DNA from: Neckera pumila
Taxonomy: Eukaryota; Streptophyta; Bryopsida; Hypnales; Neckeraceae
Length of the DNA: 64,000 nucleotides
Assembly: GCA_963969595.1 (NCBI GenBank)
Contig: OZ018417.1
Span: 16,928,501 to 16,992,500, forward strand
Direction: 5' to 3'
The stretch's first letter is position 1, and each line of letters starts with the position of its first letter. Position numbers and translations under genes: made by a program. The notes under the pieces are model-generated. The model had not been told where the DNA came from and searched no databases. It saw nothing but the letters and a program-made list of their open reading frames with translations. This document shows, one piece after another, positions 35,509 to 46,065 of this stretch.

Positions 35509-36453
35509 TTTAACACCTAAAGTTCTTTCATGTTTAGAGGGACAAAACTACTTCAAAATATTACTTAGTCTCAAAAGCAAGGCTAAAATCTTCATCTGTA
35601 TATATTCATTAACAAATTCAACTGTAGAATCCTTTATTTAACTTGTTAGAGTACATCCTACTAAATCTTCAAAGTTATAAATCTTACCAATTGCAAGATC
35701 ATGATGCTTGGATTTCAAAAACTTAAGAAGTATTTTCAATTCTTTCCAAATGGTTAGATTCCATCTTTCAAACATTTCACCTAAAAATGTGTGGGTCCTA
35801 CAACTTGCAATCTCCACGATATGTTGAAGAAATAAGTTGAAAATACATATAAAAAATTTCAACAAAAAAACCCTCATATTCATGCTTGAAATTAATAGTA
35901 AATAGAAAGAAGCAAAGAATGATTTGTAGTACTAAATTGTTAAAGGTTTAATTATAGAATTGAAAAATGCCAATTCCAATGGTTGTGATGTAATATTGTA
36001 ATAAAGAATCTACATCTTATGATTGTATTTGGTTTCCTAAACTATTGAAAATTGAGTTAAATAAACGACTTCCAAGTTTATTTTAGAGCAAAGATTCCAA
36101 AATTTCCAGCAAACTAAAACAATCCTCATACATTCATCTCGTAAATAAAAATGGAGTGATTCAAATCATTCCAAGTACATATAAATCTTAAAAACCAATT
36201 CCAAAGTTTTATTTCTTCAAAAAATGATTTTTTCTAAGCTACCCAGTCTACCCGGGTTGAGAAGAAAACTACATAGTGTACAATAATTTTTTAACCATGT
36301 AGTCAAAAGTTACAAAAATTGTTGCACCTTAACTCCTTGCTCACATATTGTGTGAAAATTTCAGAAGAAAAAAAAATGAAACTTATGTTTCTTAGTGAGC
36401 TGCCCAATTTTTCTATGTTGCCAAAAACTGTTGTTTGGTCCTTCAAGGATTAG
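35509..36453 (+). mobile_element. TTAA element copy E (~945 bp)
   Basis: Left edge TTAACACCTAAAG, right edge CCTTCAAGGA-TTAG, with one base of the right target copy changed. The related repeat fragment at 2690 reads AATTTC-TTAA-AGTATGAAAATC at the same place, an empty site. The interior is collinear with the other copies but more diverged, especially the first 200 bp. Confidence 0.8.
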
Positions 36454-36522
36454 AGTATGAAAATCAAGGGTGTGTTTTTCTAATTTTTTTTTTCCAAGAA
36501 TTCTACTCAATTGCATTCGATA

Positions 36523-36645
36523 TTAAATTTAGAATTTTATAATTCTCATTTAAAATTTAGGATTTTACAATTCTCATTTAAAATTTAGAATTTTACAATT
36601 CTCATTTAAAATTTAGAATTTTACAATTCTCACTTAAAATTTAAA
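36523..36645. repeat. ~28-bp AT-rich minisatellite, 4 units
   Basis: AATTTTACAATTCTCATTTA recurs four times between 36,523 and 36,645 with few differences. It closes unit 2 of the large repeat, about 300 bp before the SHMT start codon. Confidence 0.88.
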
Positions 36646-36939
36646 AATTTGCAGGATGTCTCCGCATCCTTCCAAAGATAAGTACGTAAGAAGAAGGCAG
36701 GATAAGGATGGACTAACGGATGTGATGCCTGAAGATGAATACTCCGTATCTTCCCGGCAACCGGCACTGACGACAGCAACCGATAAAGACGGATGATGGT
36801 GGCTTCAGCAGATGGACAGCGATTGCAAGGCCGCAGGGTTTTAGGAAGCTTAAGTTAAACCCTCTCCTTCAGTTCCTGTCGTGCTCCTTCAGTTAGTTCC
36901 TGCTCCCTCAGTTTCTGCTCGAAGGCCCTGCCCCCATCC
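36646..36939 (+). promoter_or_regulatory. SHMT promoter and 5' leader region
   Basis: GC rises sharply at ~36,650 where the repeat block ends. The last 70 bases before the ATG contain repeated CTCC(T/C)TCAGTT phrases, a CT-rich leader typical of plant nuclear genes. The full promoter is at most ~290 bp unless it reaches into the repeat. Confidence 0.45.
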
Positions 36940-39900
36940 ATGGCTATGGCGTTGCGCTCCTCTCGTGCCCCGGGGGCTCTTCCCCTCTCCCCCTCTCTTT
37001 CCCTTCCTGCCGCCTCCTGTTCTTTTCATGTCGAATTGCGGCCCTCCTGGCGTTCTCCCGACGTGCAGGAGCTTCTTCCTGCGCCGTTAGCCTCCCAGGC
37101 TCCTCTGCACTCTCGATCTCGCCGCCCTCTTGTCATCTGCGCCAATGCCGCGGCTCAGGTTTCTGCTCCAGAAGGTATGTATGTATGTATGTATGTATGT
37201 ATCTATCTTCTCTCCTGGCCCGCCCTCCGAGTATCAAAGTGATCAGAAAAATGGCAATGAAATGGTCTCTATGTTAGATTGCTATCAAATAGGCATTCAA
37301 ATAATCTGGCCCAACTTTTCTGATGCCCCCTTCAGTTCTGAATTCTCACACAATTTGGTGGGGTGGGGTGGGGTGGGCTGGGCTTTTCAATTGAGGGATG
37401 GATGGATGGATGGCAAGCGTATATTTCACTTCCTTCCCCTTTCGATCCCACAAATTCCATGAATTGGCTAGCCTCACTCTCAAGATTTTCTCTGATTTCA
37501 GGACTGATTTCAGAGCATCTTCGTTGTCGGCTCTGAGCTTCCTTTTACCGCTTTTGGGTTTCTTTCCTTCTTTTTTTGCTTTCCTCAGATGAACGCCCTC
37601 AAAAGAAAACTCAGAGAAAGCACCTCGACTCTGAGCTTTCTTTTGCGGCTTTTTTGGGTTTTGGGTTTTGGGTTTTCTGCTGTTGTATTTCTTGAATTTA
37701 AGTGTGAAGTCATGTTCCTCTTGGATATCTTTCTGTCTCCCGTTAGCAAAGAAAAAAGATTTCAAAGATATCACGATTTCAAGAGAACGTGCATTCGAGG
37801 GTAATTTTGCCGATACTCTTAGAGCAATGGTGGAAGTGCTGATTGAATAGATGTTTGTAAAGGCACCCTCGTCCACGAAGAATTTGGCATGATGGCATGA
37901 GACGTCGGTATAAAGTTACAGCGGGATCACAAGGAGTGTTGCTGTGGAATCTAATGAAAATATGTCGGTACTGTCTTGGCAGAAGCTGCACTTCACTTTT
38001 CCGATCCTTCTTTGCAAGAGCTCGACCCCGATGTGCATGCCATTATCGAATGTGAGAAGAGACGACAGTTTCGAGGCTTGGAGCTCATCGCGTCAGAAAA
38101 CTTTACATCTCGTGCGGTTATGGAGGCTGTCGGTTCTTGTCTTACAAACAAGTACTCCGAGGGTTTGCCTGGCAAAAGGTATGCTGTGTTTTCTTTTTCT
38201 GGCTCTTTCATACCATCACACTCTGCTCGAACGGAATTTCACATTTCTTAATTTCTAATTGATTCTCTCCCTTTATTCTAGGAGTTTACAGTGTGTATAC
38301 TATTTCAGGTTTTCAACAAGCTTTTTGTATCTAAGAATGAACTGCTTCAGCTGTACTTTTCGTGTTTTCTTGTCTTCGTTAAACAAATCGTGGATACGCG
38401 ATTAAAGTGAGTTTCTGATTTCTGGGCACACACCTCAACCTGCAGGTATTATGGTGGAAACGAATACATCGATCAAAGCGAAAGATTATGTCAACAACGA
38501 GCATTGGCTGCCTTCCATGTTGATCCTACTAAGTGGGGAGTAAATGTTCAGCCTCTCTCTGGTTCGCCAGCAAATTTTGCAGTCTACACTGCCCTTCTCC
38601 AGCCGCATGATCGTATTATGGTAGGAGACATAAGTATTTGTTTGTGTATGTACTTAATCATTTACGATAGAGTCTCATGTCCAGGGTTTCTATTTGGGCA
38701 TGCAGCAGACACCATGAATGTACAAGTTTTTTACCCTAAACCAAGGTTTTAACTTTTAAGTTGAAGTATCATGACATGAATTTATTAGCGCTAGTTTTCT
38801 TGTGCTTCTATTAGTTATCTCCGTCCTGTTCAATCACAAGGAATGCTACATTCTTATTTTCCATTTATTTTTTGAGAGCTTGTCCCTCTTAGTACGGTGC
38901 AAATCGATGATTGACAGAGCCGCCCTGATTCCTGCAGGGTTTAGACCTAGCACATGGAGGGCATCTGACTCATGGATTTATGACACCCAAACGGCGGGTA
39001 TCTGCAACTTCAGTTTACTTTGAATCAATGCCTTACCGTCTTAATGAGGATACTGGTAATCTGCATAAGCTATTTCTCTTGAGATCTGAGGAGATTTTCT
39101 GTTCTCATTCTGTGAAGGTTGTTTTGAAAGTGTGACTCTTCTTTGCTGAAGACATTGACTTCATATCATCTTGGTCGCTTGGGACGAGGCCTGGTGCTGC
39201 TAGTCGTTCGTTACCGTTGACGTTACAATTATGCTTTTGATTAATTGTACCCGGGGGCAAGCAGGGCTGGTGGACTACGATGTCTTGCAACAGACGGCTA
39301 CCTTGTTCCGACCGAAGCTCATCATCGCGGGAGCAAGTGCCTACGCTCGTGACTTTGACTACCCACGGATGCGGAAGGTATAAGTTTGTATCCTCCCTTT
39401 TGCAGTTAGGAGCCTTCTTGCAAAGTTGGTATGTCAGAGCGTTTCAATGACTGATGCTATTTCAATGAATATGTTTTATCCTTCTCAGTATGCTGGTACT
39501 GAAGTTTTTGCGATGGATGTATTCATGGTTGGGTGATTGGTTGTTTGTATATTTTAGATTGCAGATAGCGTGGGAGCTTTTTTGATGATGGATATGGCAC
39601 ACATTAGTGGTCTTGTTTCAGCAGGTGTTCTAAGTAATCCATTTGACTACTGTGATGTCGTCACCACCACCACCCACAAAGTAAGCTTGTCATGTTGCAC
39701 AGTTTCATACGACTTTGATAACTTCTGTTGTAAACAATAGTGCCTGTAAAATGGTTCTTTGTTGTGACCTTTTGTCTTTTCCGGAGTTATGCATTATCTG
39801 CCTAGGTTTTCTTGAAACTGATACTGAATTCTGTTTTGATCACGGCATAATCTCGTTGACTGATGGTGTGCTTTGTCCTAACCGATAGTCTTTGAGGGGT

Positions 39901-41545
39901 CCAAGAGGGGGAATGATCTTCTTCAAAAAGGGAGAGATATTGGGAGTCGATTTGGAAACAGCAATTAACAATGCTGTTTTCCCAGGTCTTCAGGTGCGTA
40001 AATCAAACTCGATGACACCTTTGTCAGTGAGATGACAAAAGTGATTCAAGTTAGTCTGAGCTCTGCCTTACTTTTATCTACCTTTAGTTTCCGTCAGTTG
40101 CCTAAATTACATGGAAGACATAGAGTTCTAGTTACTGATGTTTTACAGATCTGTATTCTATATTCTGTTCGTTGGATTAGTATTCTTGAGTTCAAGTGGT
40201 TCGCATCTTGCAAATAGCTACTCTATGATCACTCGTCACTGTATTGTTGATTATGGTCTTCAACGTTATGTTCAGGGAGGCCCTCATAATCATACTATTG
40301 GAGGACTTGCTGTGTGCCTTAAGCAAGCAGTCACCCCAGAGTTCAAGGCTTACCAACGACAAGTAAGAGAGTCTACTGCTGAATAATTGTCTTTTGAACT
40401 CTTTAATTTATATTCGTAATCGACTTGCTGGACTCTCTTCTGTACATAATCTTGCTACGTAGGCATGATGTTAGCGGTTTTATGTCATGGGCTGTCACTT
40501 ACATTCTTTCCCTATCTTGTTCAGATTGTCAAGAACTGTCGGGCATTGGCAGATAGATTGATTGAGTTAGGATACAAGCTTGTATCCGGAGGAACTGATA
40601 ACCATCTCGTTCTTGTCGATCTCCGACCCATGGTACGTCTGAAAATAGAAAAATGATGTGTTGGGCTCCTATGATGCGCATGTTTGAGTGCTTGGATGTG
40701 TGCGGGTCTAATTATTTTTTGAGCAGACGTCATTGCTGACACTGGGTCCGCATCCTCACGATCGTAATTCGACTTCTATACTTCGGTGTGTGTTCCAATT
40801 TGAGATGTGACGGGATGCTTCCTGTAAAGAGAGTTGATTCAATTGTGCAGGATGACCATGTAGATAGTCATATCAAGCTCAGTTACAGTAGAATATAACC
40901 CTCTATTCCTGCATGGTAGTATCTGATGCTCAGCTCTCGCTGTTATTGGCAGGGTACGGATGGTGCCCGGTCAGAGAAATTGTTGGATTTGGCATCCATC
41001 ACGCTTAATAAGAACTCTGTCCCTGGTAAGCTTGCAGCTGATATTCTTTCAGATCTTCACTAGCTGATTTGACAGTTGTGATGATGAAGTTGATCGTCAT
41101 AGTATTGCGCCTAGATACCCAATGCCACCTAGATGTAAAGTCTTATGAAAGACTTCAGTATTAATTGTGAGTTGTTACGAAGTGTTTGCATTGCAAATTT
41201 GCAATATGGGTAGTAACGTGGGCCCTTCATGTTTTCATGTTTACAGGAGATAAGAGTGCAATCAACCCTGGTGGAATTCGGATAGGGTCACCAGCGCTTA
41301 CCACCCGTGGACTTCGTGAAGCTGAGTTCGTGAAAGTGGCCGACTTGATCCATGAGGGTATTCAAATTGCTATTAAGGCAAAGCAGACATGCCCAGGTAC
41401 AAAGATCAAGGATTTCCTGAAGTATGTGGAATCTGAGAGCTGCGAACAACATGGTGCTATTTTGGACCTGCGGAAACGGGTTGAAGCGTTTGCCACCCAG
41501 TTTCCCATCCCCGGTGTTGGCACAGAGGATCTTCTGCAACATTGA
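36940..41545 (+). CDS. SHM3: Serine hydroxymethyltransferase, chloroplast type
   Basis: Eleven exons, all in phase: 36,940-37,174; 37,983-38,178; 38,446-38,620; 38,938-39,055; 39,265-39,377; 39,558-39,680; 39,889-39,993; 40,276-40,362; 40,525-40,632; 40,953-41,025; 41,247-41,545. Product 543 residues. It is a PLP enzyme that interconverts serine plus tetrahydrofolate with glycine plus 5,10-methylene-tetrahydrofolate. Residues 1 to ~75 ([18 protein letters not shown].., Ser/Pro/Ala rich) are a plastid transit peptide. Family motifs: [71 protein letters not shown], and VVTTTTHK with the Schiff-base lysine at about 320, the last codon of exon 6. [12 protein letters not shown] opens exon 7. The C-terminus [15 protein letters not shown] is complete. 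The wording of the core is closest to plastid SHM3 rather than mitochondrial or cytosolic forms. No defect is seen. Confidence 0.95.
37175..37410. repeat. Simple repeats in SHMT intron 1
   Basis: (GTAT)n directly at the exon 1 donor (37,175-37,204), GGGGT units at 37,359-37,378, and GGAT units at 37,397-37,413. The first tract overlaps the 5' splice site, so length changes there could matter for splicing. Confidence 0.9.
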
Positions 41546-42009
41546 GCAATTAGTAGTGTTCTTTTTGGTCCAAGCAGATTGCAGGACAAGAGAACATTTG
41601 TTATAGAAAACACCCTCCCTTTACAGAGTAGGATTTGAAAGCTGCCGGGATGGGTGACTGATATGCTGAACTGTTTAGCTTCAAATATTCGGGAGCTGTT
41701 TAGTACTACTACTCCAGACATGAAAGGAGTTGCAAACGCCCAGAAGTGAGGGAATTAATTTTCTTCTATGGGACGACATTATAGCATACTTGTAATGTTG
41801 TAGTCCTCAACAAACCTGAGGGATATGAGGTTTCCAGAGATAGCATCTCCTGTTCAGTGATTTCCAAGCCAGAGGGATGCGTTTAAACTTGTAGAATTTC
41901 AATTAAAATACCATTTAGGACTACAAGGTTCAGGTAATAAACACAAGTATATAAAGGGTAATATTTGCTGCCTATTGCATCAACTATGTAGTATGTGCTT
42001 ATTAACCCC
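41546..42009. other. SHMT 3' flank
   Basis: Moderate GC falling to AT-rich. AATAAA-like words occur near 41,936 and are candidate poly(A) signals. No other feature before the TTAA element at 42,010. Confidence 0.45.
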
Positions 42010-43251
42010 TTAACCCCTAAATGCCCGAGGCACCAAATTTTTGTGTCTGACAGTTAAATAAAATCTTACTCAGTTACTATTTTCAGTGTTTTAAATTTTT
42101 GAAAATTCTTTTTGAAGTCTAGTTTTAGCATCAAAAATCTGATTTTGAAATGAATGGTTGTGATTTTTCTATTCAAGATTTTGTGCAAGGGTGTGCATTG
42201 CAAATCTTGATTTTTTAGTGTTGAGGCCTCAATACACTAGATCTTGGAGGAAAAATCACATTAAAATTCATTTAGGGTAGAGTTAACCCCAAAAGGACAA
42301 AGCCTATAACCATGTTGTTAAACTTGAAATTCTCTCAATTTGTATCTTCAATTCTTGACACTGTATATTAGACACACAAAAGTTGTTGTATGACAAAGAA
42401 ACAAGTCACCGAAGTACATTGTAATCCCAAAAGGTTGGAATTTTAAACTTTGACTTGCTCCCAAACTTTTGAACTTTGAATTGCTCTCAAACATTCAAAA
42501 TAAATTGGATTGACATGAAATTCTTACCACAATAACCAAACTTCAAGCAAAACATAATTCAACAAATTTTATTGAAAACAACATTGGATGAAGGAAATAC
42601 AAGCCCCCAAAGTTGCAGCCTTCAAATGTAATTTGGTGAATTCAAATTGAACTCAAAGTGAATTCAATATACTAAATTTGAGTTCAATTAGAGAGATATA
42701 TATCGTGGATTGATTTAAAAACTTTATGACATAAACTCAAAGAAAGAGCACAAATTTGACAACAAGTTTTATTGAATTTGGACATTAGATGCAAAAGTTA
42801 CAATTCTTTGAACTGGACTTAAAACTATGTGAGGATACTATTGGTCCCCTTAAGCGATAAGGAATTAACCTCACTAAGGTTAACCACACTAAGGTTAACC
42901 ACACTAAGGTTAACCACACTAAGGTTAACCACACTAAGGTTAACCACACTGAGGTATTAAAAAATTTTAGATCTCAAATGAAGTGAAATTGGCAAACTTT
43001 GCTCAAAGCCGGGAAATGAAGTAAAGTTGACAAACATTTATTCTTCACTAATATTACACTTATGCATTTGAAGACCACTCAAAAATAAAATATTTACCTT
43101 TTTCAATGAAAAATGAAAGCTTCCAATAGTTAATTTTCAAAAAGCCTTTAAAAATTTCTTTAAACGGTCAAAAAAATTTAATTGCCAACACCAAAATGAG
43201 CCTGAAATTATAGATCCATTGTACATGGTTCGTTGGGTATTTAGGGATTAA
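42010..43251 (+). mobile_element. TTAA element, ATGCCC family, long copy (1.24 kb)
   Basis: Left end TTAACCCCTAAATGCCCGAG, right end GGGTATTTAGGGATTAA. The same family recurs inverted at 57,651-58,294 (644 bp), which shares the phrases GATCTAGTGTATTTGAGGCC and CAAGATTGCAC in reverse complement. This copy has ~600 extra bases, partly a 15-bp minisatellite. No ORF. Confidence 0.75.
42868..42953. repeat. 15-bp minisatellite, ~6 units
   Basis: Unit TAACCACACTAAGGT repeated about six times almost without change. Each junction contains the palindrome GGTTAACC. It lies inside the long ATGCCC-family element and is absent from the short copy. Confidence 0.95.
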
Positions 43252-44634
43252 ACATTGCCCAAATTACAAAGCCTTATTACAAATCCTTGTAAGTCAAAAT
43301 AAACAAAAAAGTATTGATTTTTTAAAATTTGGATGTTGCACTATTTGAATCAACAAGATTCTATAAACCATCTTGTTAACTTGTGCCAAAATCAATTAAA
43401 AACTATAAAAATGGACAATACAATATCCACTTCAACATAAATTTGTTGATGTTTTGTTGATTTGGTTACTGTTTTTCTATTAGTGTCCACTTGTTACACC
43501 AGAACTGGGGACTATTTTAGGTCCATAGCTATGTTCCAATCAAAACACTCCATTTCTTTGAAGTCCAACCCAAAGTTTTTTGGTGTAAACAGGCCCTAGC
43601 TCTTTTGAAAATTTTGCAATTTGCAGGGCTATAAACAACTATGGAATGGTGAGTATGGGCAAGTCTACATGGACCCTAGCGTCGTAGTGTAGGTTTGTAA
43701 ATCAAAACTCAATTTCAACAATAGTATATGATTTTTATGTTGTGGCAACTGAGGAAGTCATAGTCGCCGTGACAATTCTCCCAACTCCATTCGGTGGATT
43801 GCTTTAGTTGGCTCTATGATTGATAAACCTTCACCAAACTCGCTAAAGACTTTGAATGCATGTTGTTCAAGGGACAAGAAACTTGTCTTTGAACTCAGAG
43901 ATGCAGTCACTAAAGAGCTATCTCCTACTTTGACTTGTATGAAATGTTGAATAATCAATTGGTATATATTGTGATGACTAAGTGTGTAGAGGATCTAGAA
44001 AAATGCAATTGTGTATAGAAGATCTAGAATTGTGCACTGACTTTCATCATCACTTTGAAGTTACTATATGCATTTTAGTTACATGTTTTTAGTGCAAATT
44101 TTAGGCCTACTCAAATTATGTATTTCATAACAATAGAAGAAATATGATATACGTACTTTAGGAAAATGAATCACAAGAAGATCCACAATTGATGTAAGTA
44201 ACTAGTCTAAAAGGGTCCTCTCATGGGTCATTTCCAAGGTCAATAGAGTTATTTGTAAAGTACCCAAAACCAAGATTTAAACCCCGCAATTTTGGAAAAA
44301 AGTAGATTTCGGGCAAAAAGTTGCCCGCACCTAACATACCCAATACGAAAGTGGGTATCAAACTTTCTTTCAAAATTGACCAAAAAGAGATTTTGTCCGG
44401 ACTTTGCCTGCGAGGTCGTGGTCGCGTCAGGCACTTCGCCACTTGTCGGGGGAGGGAGATGACATCACCAGATATATCCCCGAGTATCACAAAACTCTCC
44501 ATCTATTGGCTGGAGTTTCAAAACTCCAATTGACTTTGTATTTTACTTCGTCGGAGGAAATTTGTGAAAAAGTCCCCTCCAAAATGGAGGGAACTTTACA
44601 AATAACTCTAATGTAGAACATCTTTTAACCCTTA
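43252..44634. other. Intergenic DNA, no gene recognised
   Basis: Minus-strand ORFs at 43,758-43,958 and 44,221-44,502 and plus ORFs at 44,321-44,616 show no family I recognise. The stretch 44,220-44,610 is inverted-repeat-like: TATTTGTAAAGT near 44,250 against ACTTTACAAATA near 44,592, with GTCCCCTCC/GGGAGGGAG-type words inside. It may be one more short element. Confidence 0.4.
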
Positions 44635-45817
44635 AAGGACCAAACTACGTTTTTTAATTGGCAACATAGCGATTTTGGGCAGCTCACTACGGATGGAGTT
44701 TTTATTTTTTTTCTTTGAAAATTTAACACAACAGTTTTCCAAAGAGTAGCTTTAAGGTCCAACAATTTTCAATAACTTTTGACTATACGGCTAAAAAGCT
44801 ATTGCATGATATGTAATTTTCAACATTCAACGAGTAGCTTGGGCAGCCCAAACTTCTTTAAAAATCACTTTTAATAAAAATAAAAATTTGAAATTGATGC
44901 TTTAGATTTGTATATACATGGGCAGCTTTGAATCATTTCATTTCTATTAATGAGTCAAAAGTTATGAGGATTCTTAGTTTTGGGTAGTTTATGGATAGTT
45001 ATGAAATCTCTACTCTAAACTAAACTTTGAAGTCCTTTATTTAACTCAATTTTCAAAAAATTGGAAAAAAATTAAGCCATTAGATAGGTGTATATTGTTT
45101 ATTACAACATTGCAACCATTGGGATTGGCATTTTTCAATTCCTTAAATAAATGGTTAACAATTTAGTCTTTTATATCATTGATTTCTCTGCTTCTTTCTA
45201 TTTACTGTTTTTTTTCTACGTGTTTTACAGATCCAAATGATCTGAAAATTTTCAAGCATGTTATTAACTTGCCTTGAAGAATGAACCCAAAGAGTCACCA
45301 CCCATTAGAAAAAAATTCAACCCTCAAAGGGGCCGCAAGAGCCGGTGCAATAAGGGAAGTTTTGTTTGTTTTTAAAAAAAAAAAGTGAAATCCACCATGG
45401 CAGGAGGGGTGCCACGTCGGTGCCACATTAGGCTTGAAATTTTTTTTTTTCCCCTAATGTTCCATAATTGCACCCCGAGGATGCCGAAAGCTCGTCTCTG
45501 ATAGCCCTTTGAGGGCCGGAATTTTTTCTAATGATTTTAAACATTTTTTTTTACAAATGGGACCTTATGAAGTGCAGCTGCCCGGATTTTTGCAGGGACA
45601 AAAAAAGCATTTTTGTCAACTCAAACGCTATTATCTTGCAATCTACACAGTGGAAAATTTTGAGTTTTTTTCCCATCTTTTCAAACCAGTTTACTACAAG
45701 ATCCTACAATCATATGTGTCCAAAAGTGTTTTTTTCTTAGAATTTGGTACTTGTTCTAGAAATAACAGTTTTAGAGCAGTTTTGGTGAAAACATAGTCAA
45801 CAACCTTTAGGGGTTAA
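44635..45817 (-). mobile_element. TTAA element copy F (1.18 kb with a nested MITE)
   Basis: Left edge TTAACCCTTAAAGGACC, right edge AACCTTTAGGGGTTAA. The interior is the reverse complement of copies A, B, D and E. A 231-bp CATTAGAA MITE sits inside (45,303-45,533). ORFs at 45,509-45,796 and 45,531-45,740 are repeat by-products. Confidence 0.87.
45303..45533. mobile_element. MITE with CATTAGAA..TTCTAATG termini (231 bp), nested in copy F
   Basis: Ends CATTAGAAAAAAATTC and GAATTTTTTCTAATG, followed inward by CCCTCAAAGG / CCCTTTGAGGG. Copy C, aligned at the same place, runs on without a break, so the insertion is clear. It shares termini and an internal CCACGT motif with 34,999-35,288. Confidence 0.82.
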
Positions 45818-45873
45818 CAAATACAATATATCCGATCAATTAAATTGATCATTATAAAAGCATAAAGCTTTAA

Positions 45874-46065
45874 ATTCTTTATGGATTGACAGCCTTATCA
45901 ACAAAATGCAAGATGTGTAAACTTGCAACTATGTCAGATGATGACACTATATTTGTTTTTGGATGCTATTGTTCAAATGGCTTTGCCCACCAAAAATGCA
46001 TCATAAGGTGGTTTGGACCACAAGTGCTTTTAAAGGGAAATTTGAAGTGCAAGATTTGCAAGTAA
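45874..46065 (+). CDS. Short ORF with RING-like C-x2-C / C-x-C / H-x2-C / C-x2-C spacing
   Basis: Frame open from 45,874 to the TAA at 46,063-46,065; the first ATG is 45,913, inside the first Cys pair. Key residues: KCKMC, then after 13 residues FGCYCSNGFAHQKCIIRWF, then KCKICK and stop. The order Cx2C, CxC, Hx2C, W, Cx2C is that of RING-CH/RINGv-type zinc fingers, although the CxC-to-His gap is 5 rather than the usual 7. It stands alone, 60 bp to the right of a TTAA element. It may be an exon remnant of a captured E3 ligase or the C-terminal zinc finger of a lost transposase. Confidence 0.35.
   Translation: MLYGLTALSTKCKMCKLATMSDDDTIFVFGCYCSNGFAHQKCIIRWFGPQVLLKGNLKCKICK

Larger units (their letters stand above)
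32931..36650 (+). repeat. Large repeat R, unit 2 (~2.5 kb net of insertions)
   Basis: Second head-to-tail copy of the repeat starting at 26,785, diverged from unit 1 by roughly 15-25%. It lacks the four elements found in unit 1 but carries its own: a CATTAGAA-type MITE (34,999-35,288) and TTAA copy E (35,509-36,453). A poly-T tract of about 24 lies near 33,342-33,363. It ends in a 28-bp minisatellite. Confidence 0.82.

Noticed and set aside
37346..37876. 176-residue minus-strand ORF
   Set aside because: Lies in SHMT intron 1 and includes GGGGT and GGAT simple repeats; low-complexity Lys-rich reading.
42868..42953. Regular short repeats that could suggest a CRISPR-like array
   Set aside because: Contiguous 15-bp units without spacers, in a eukaryotic element; a minisatellite.
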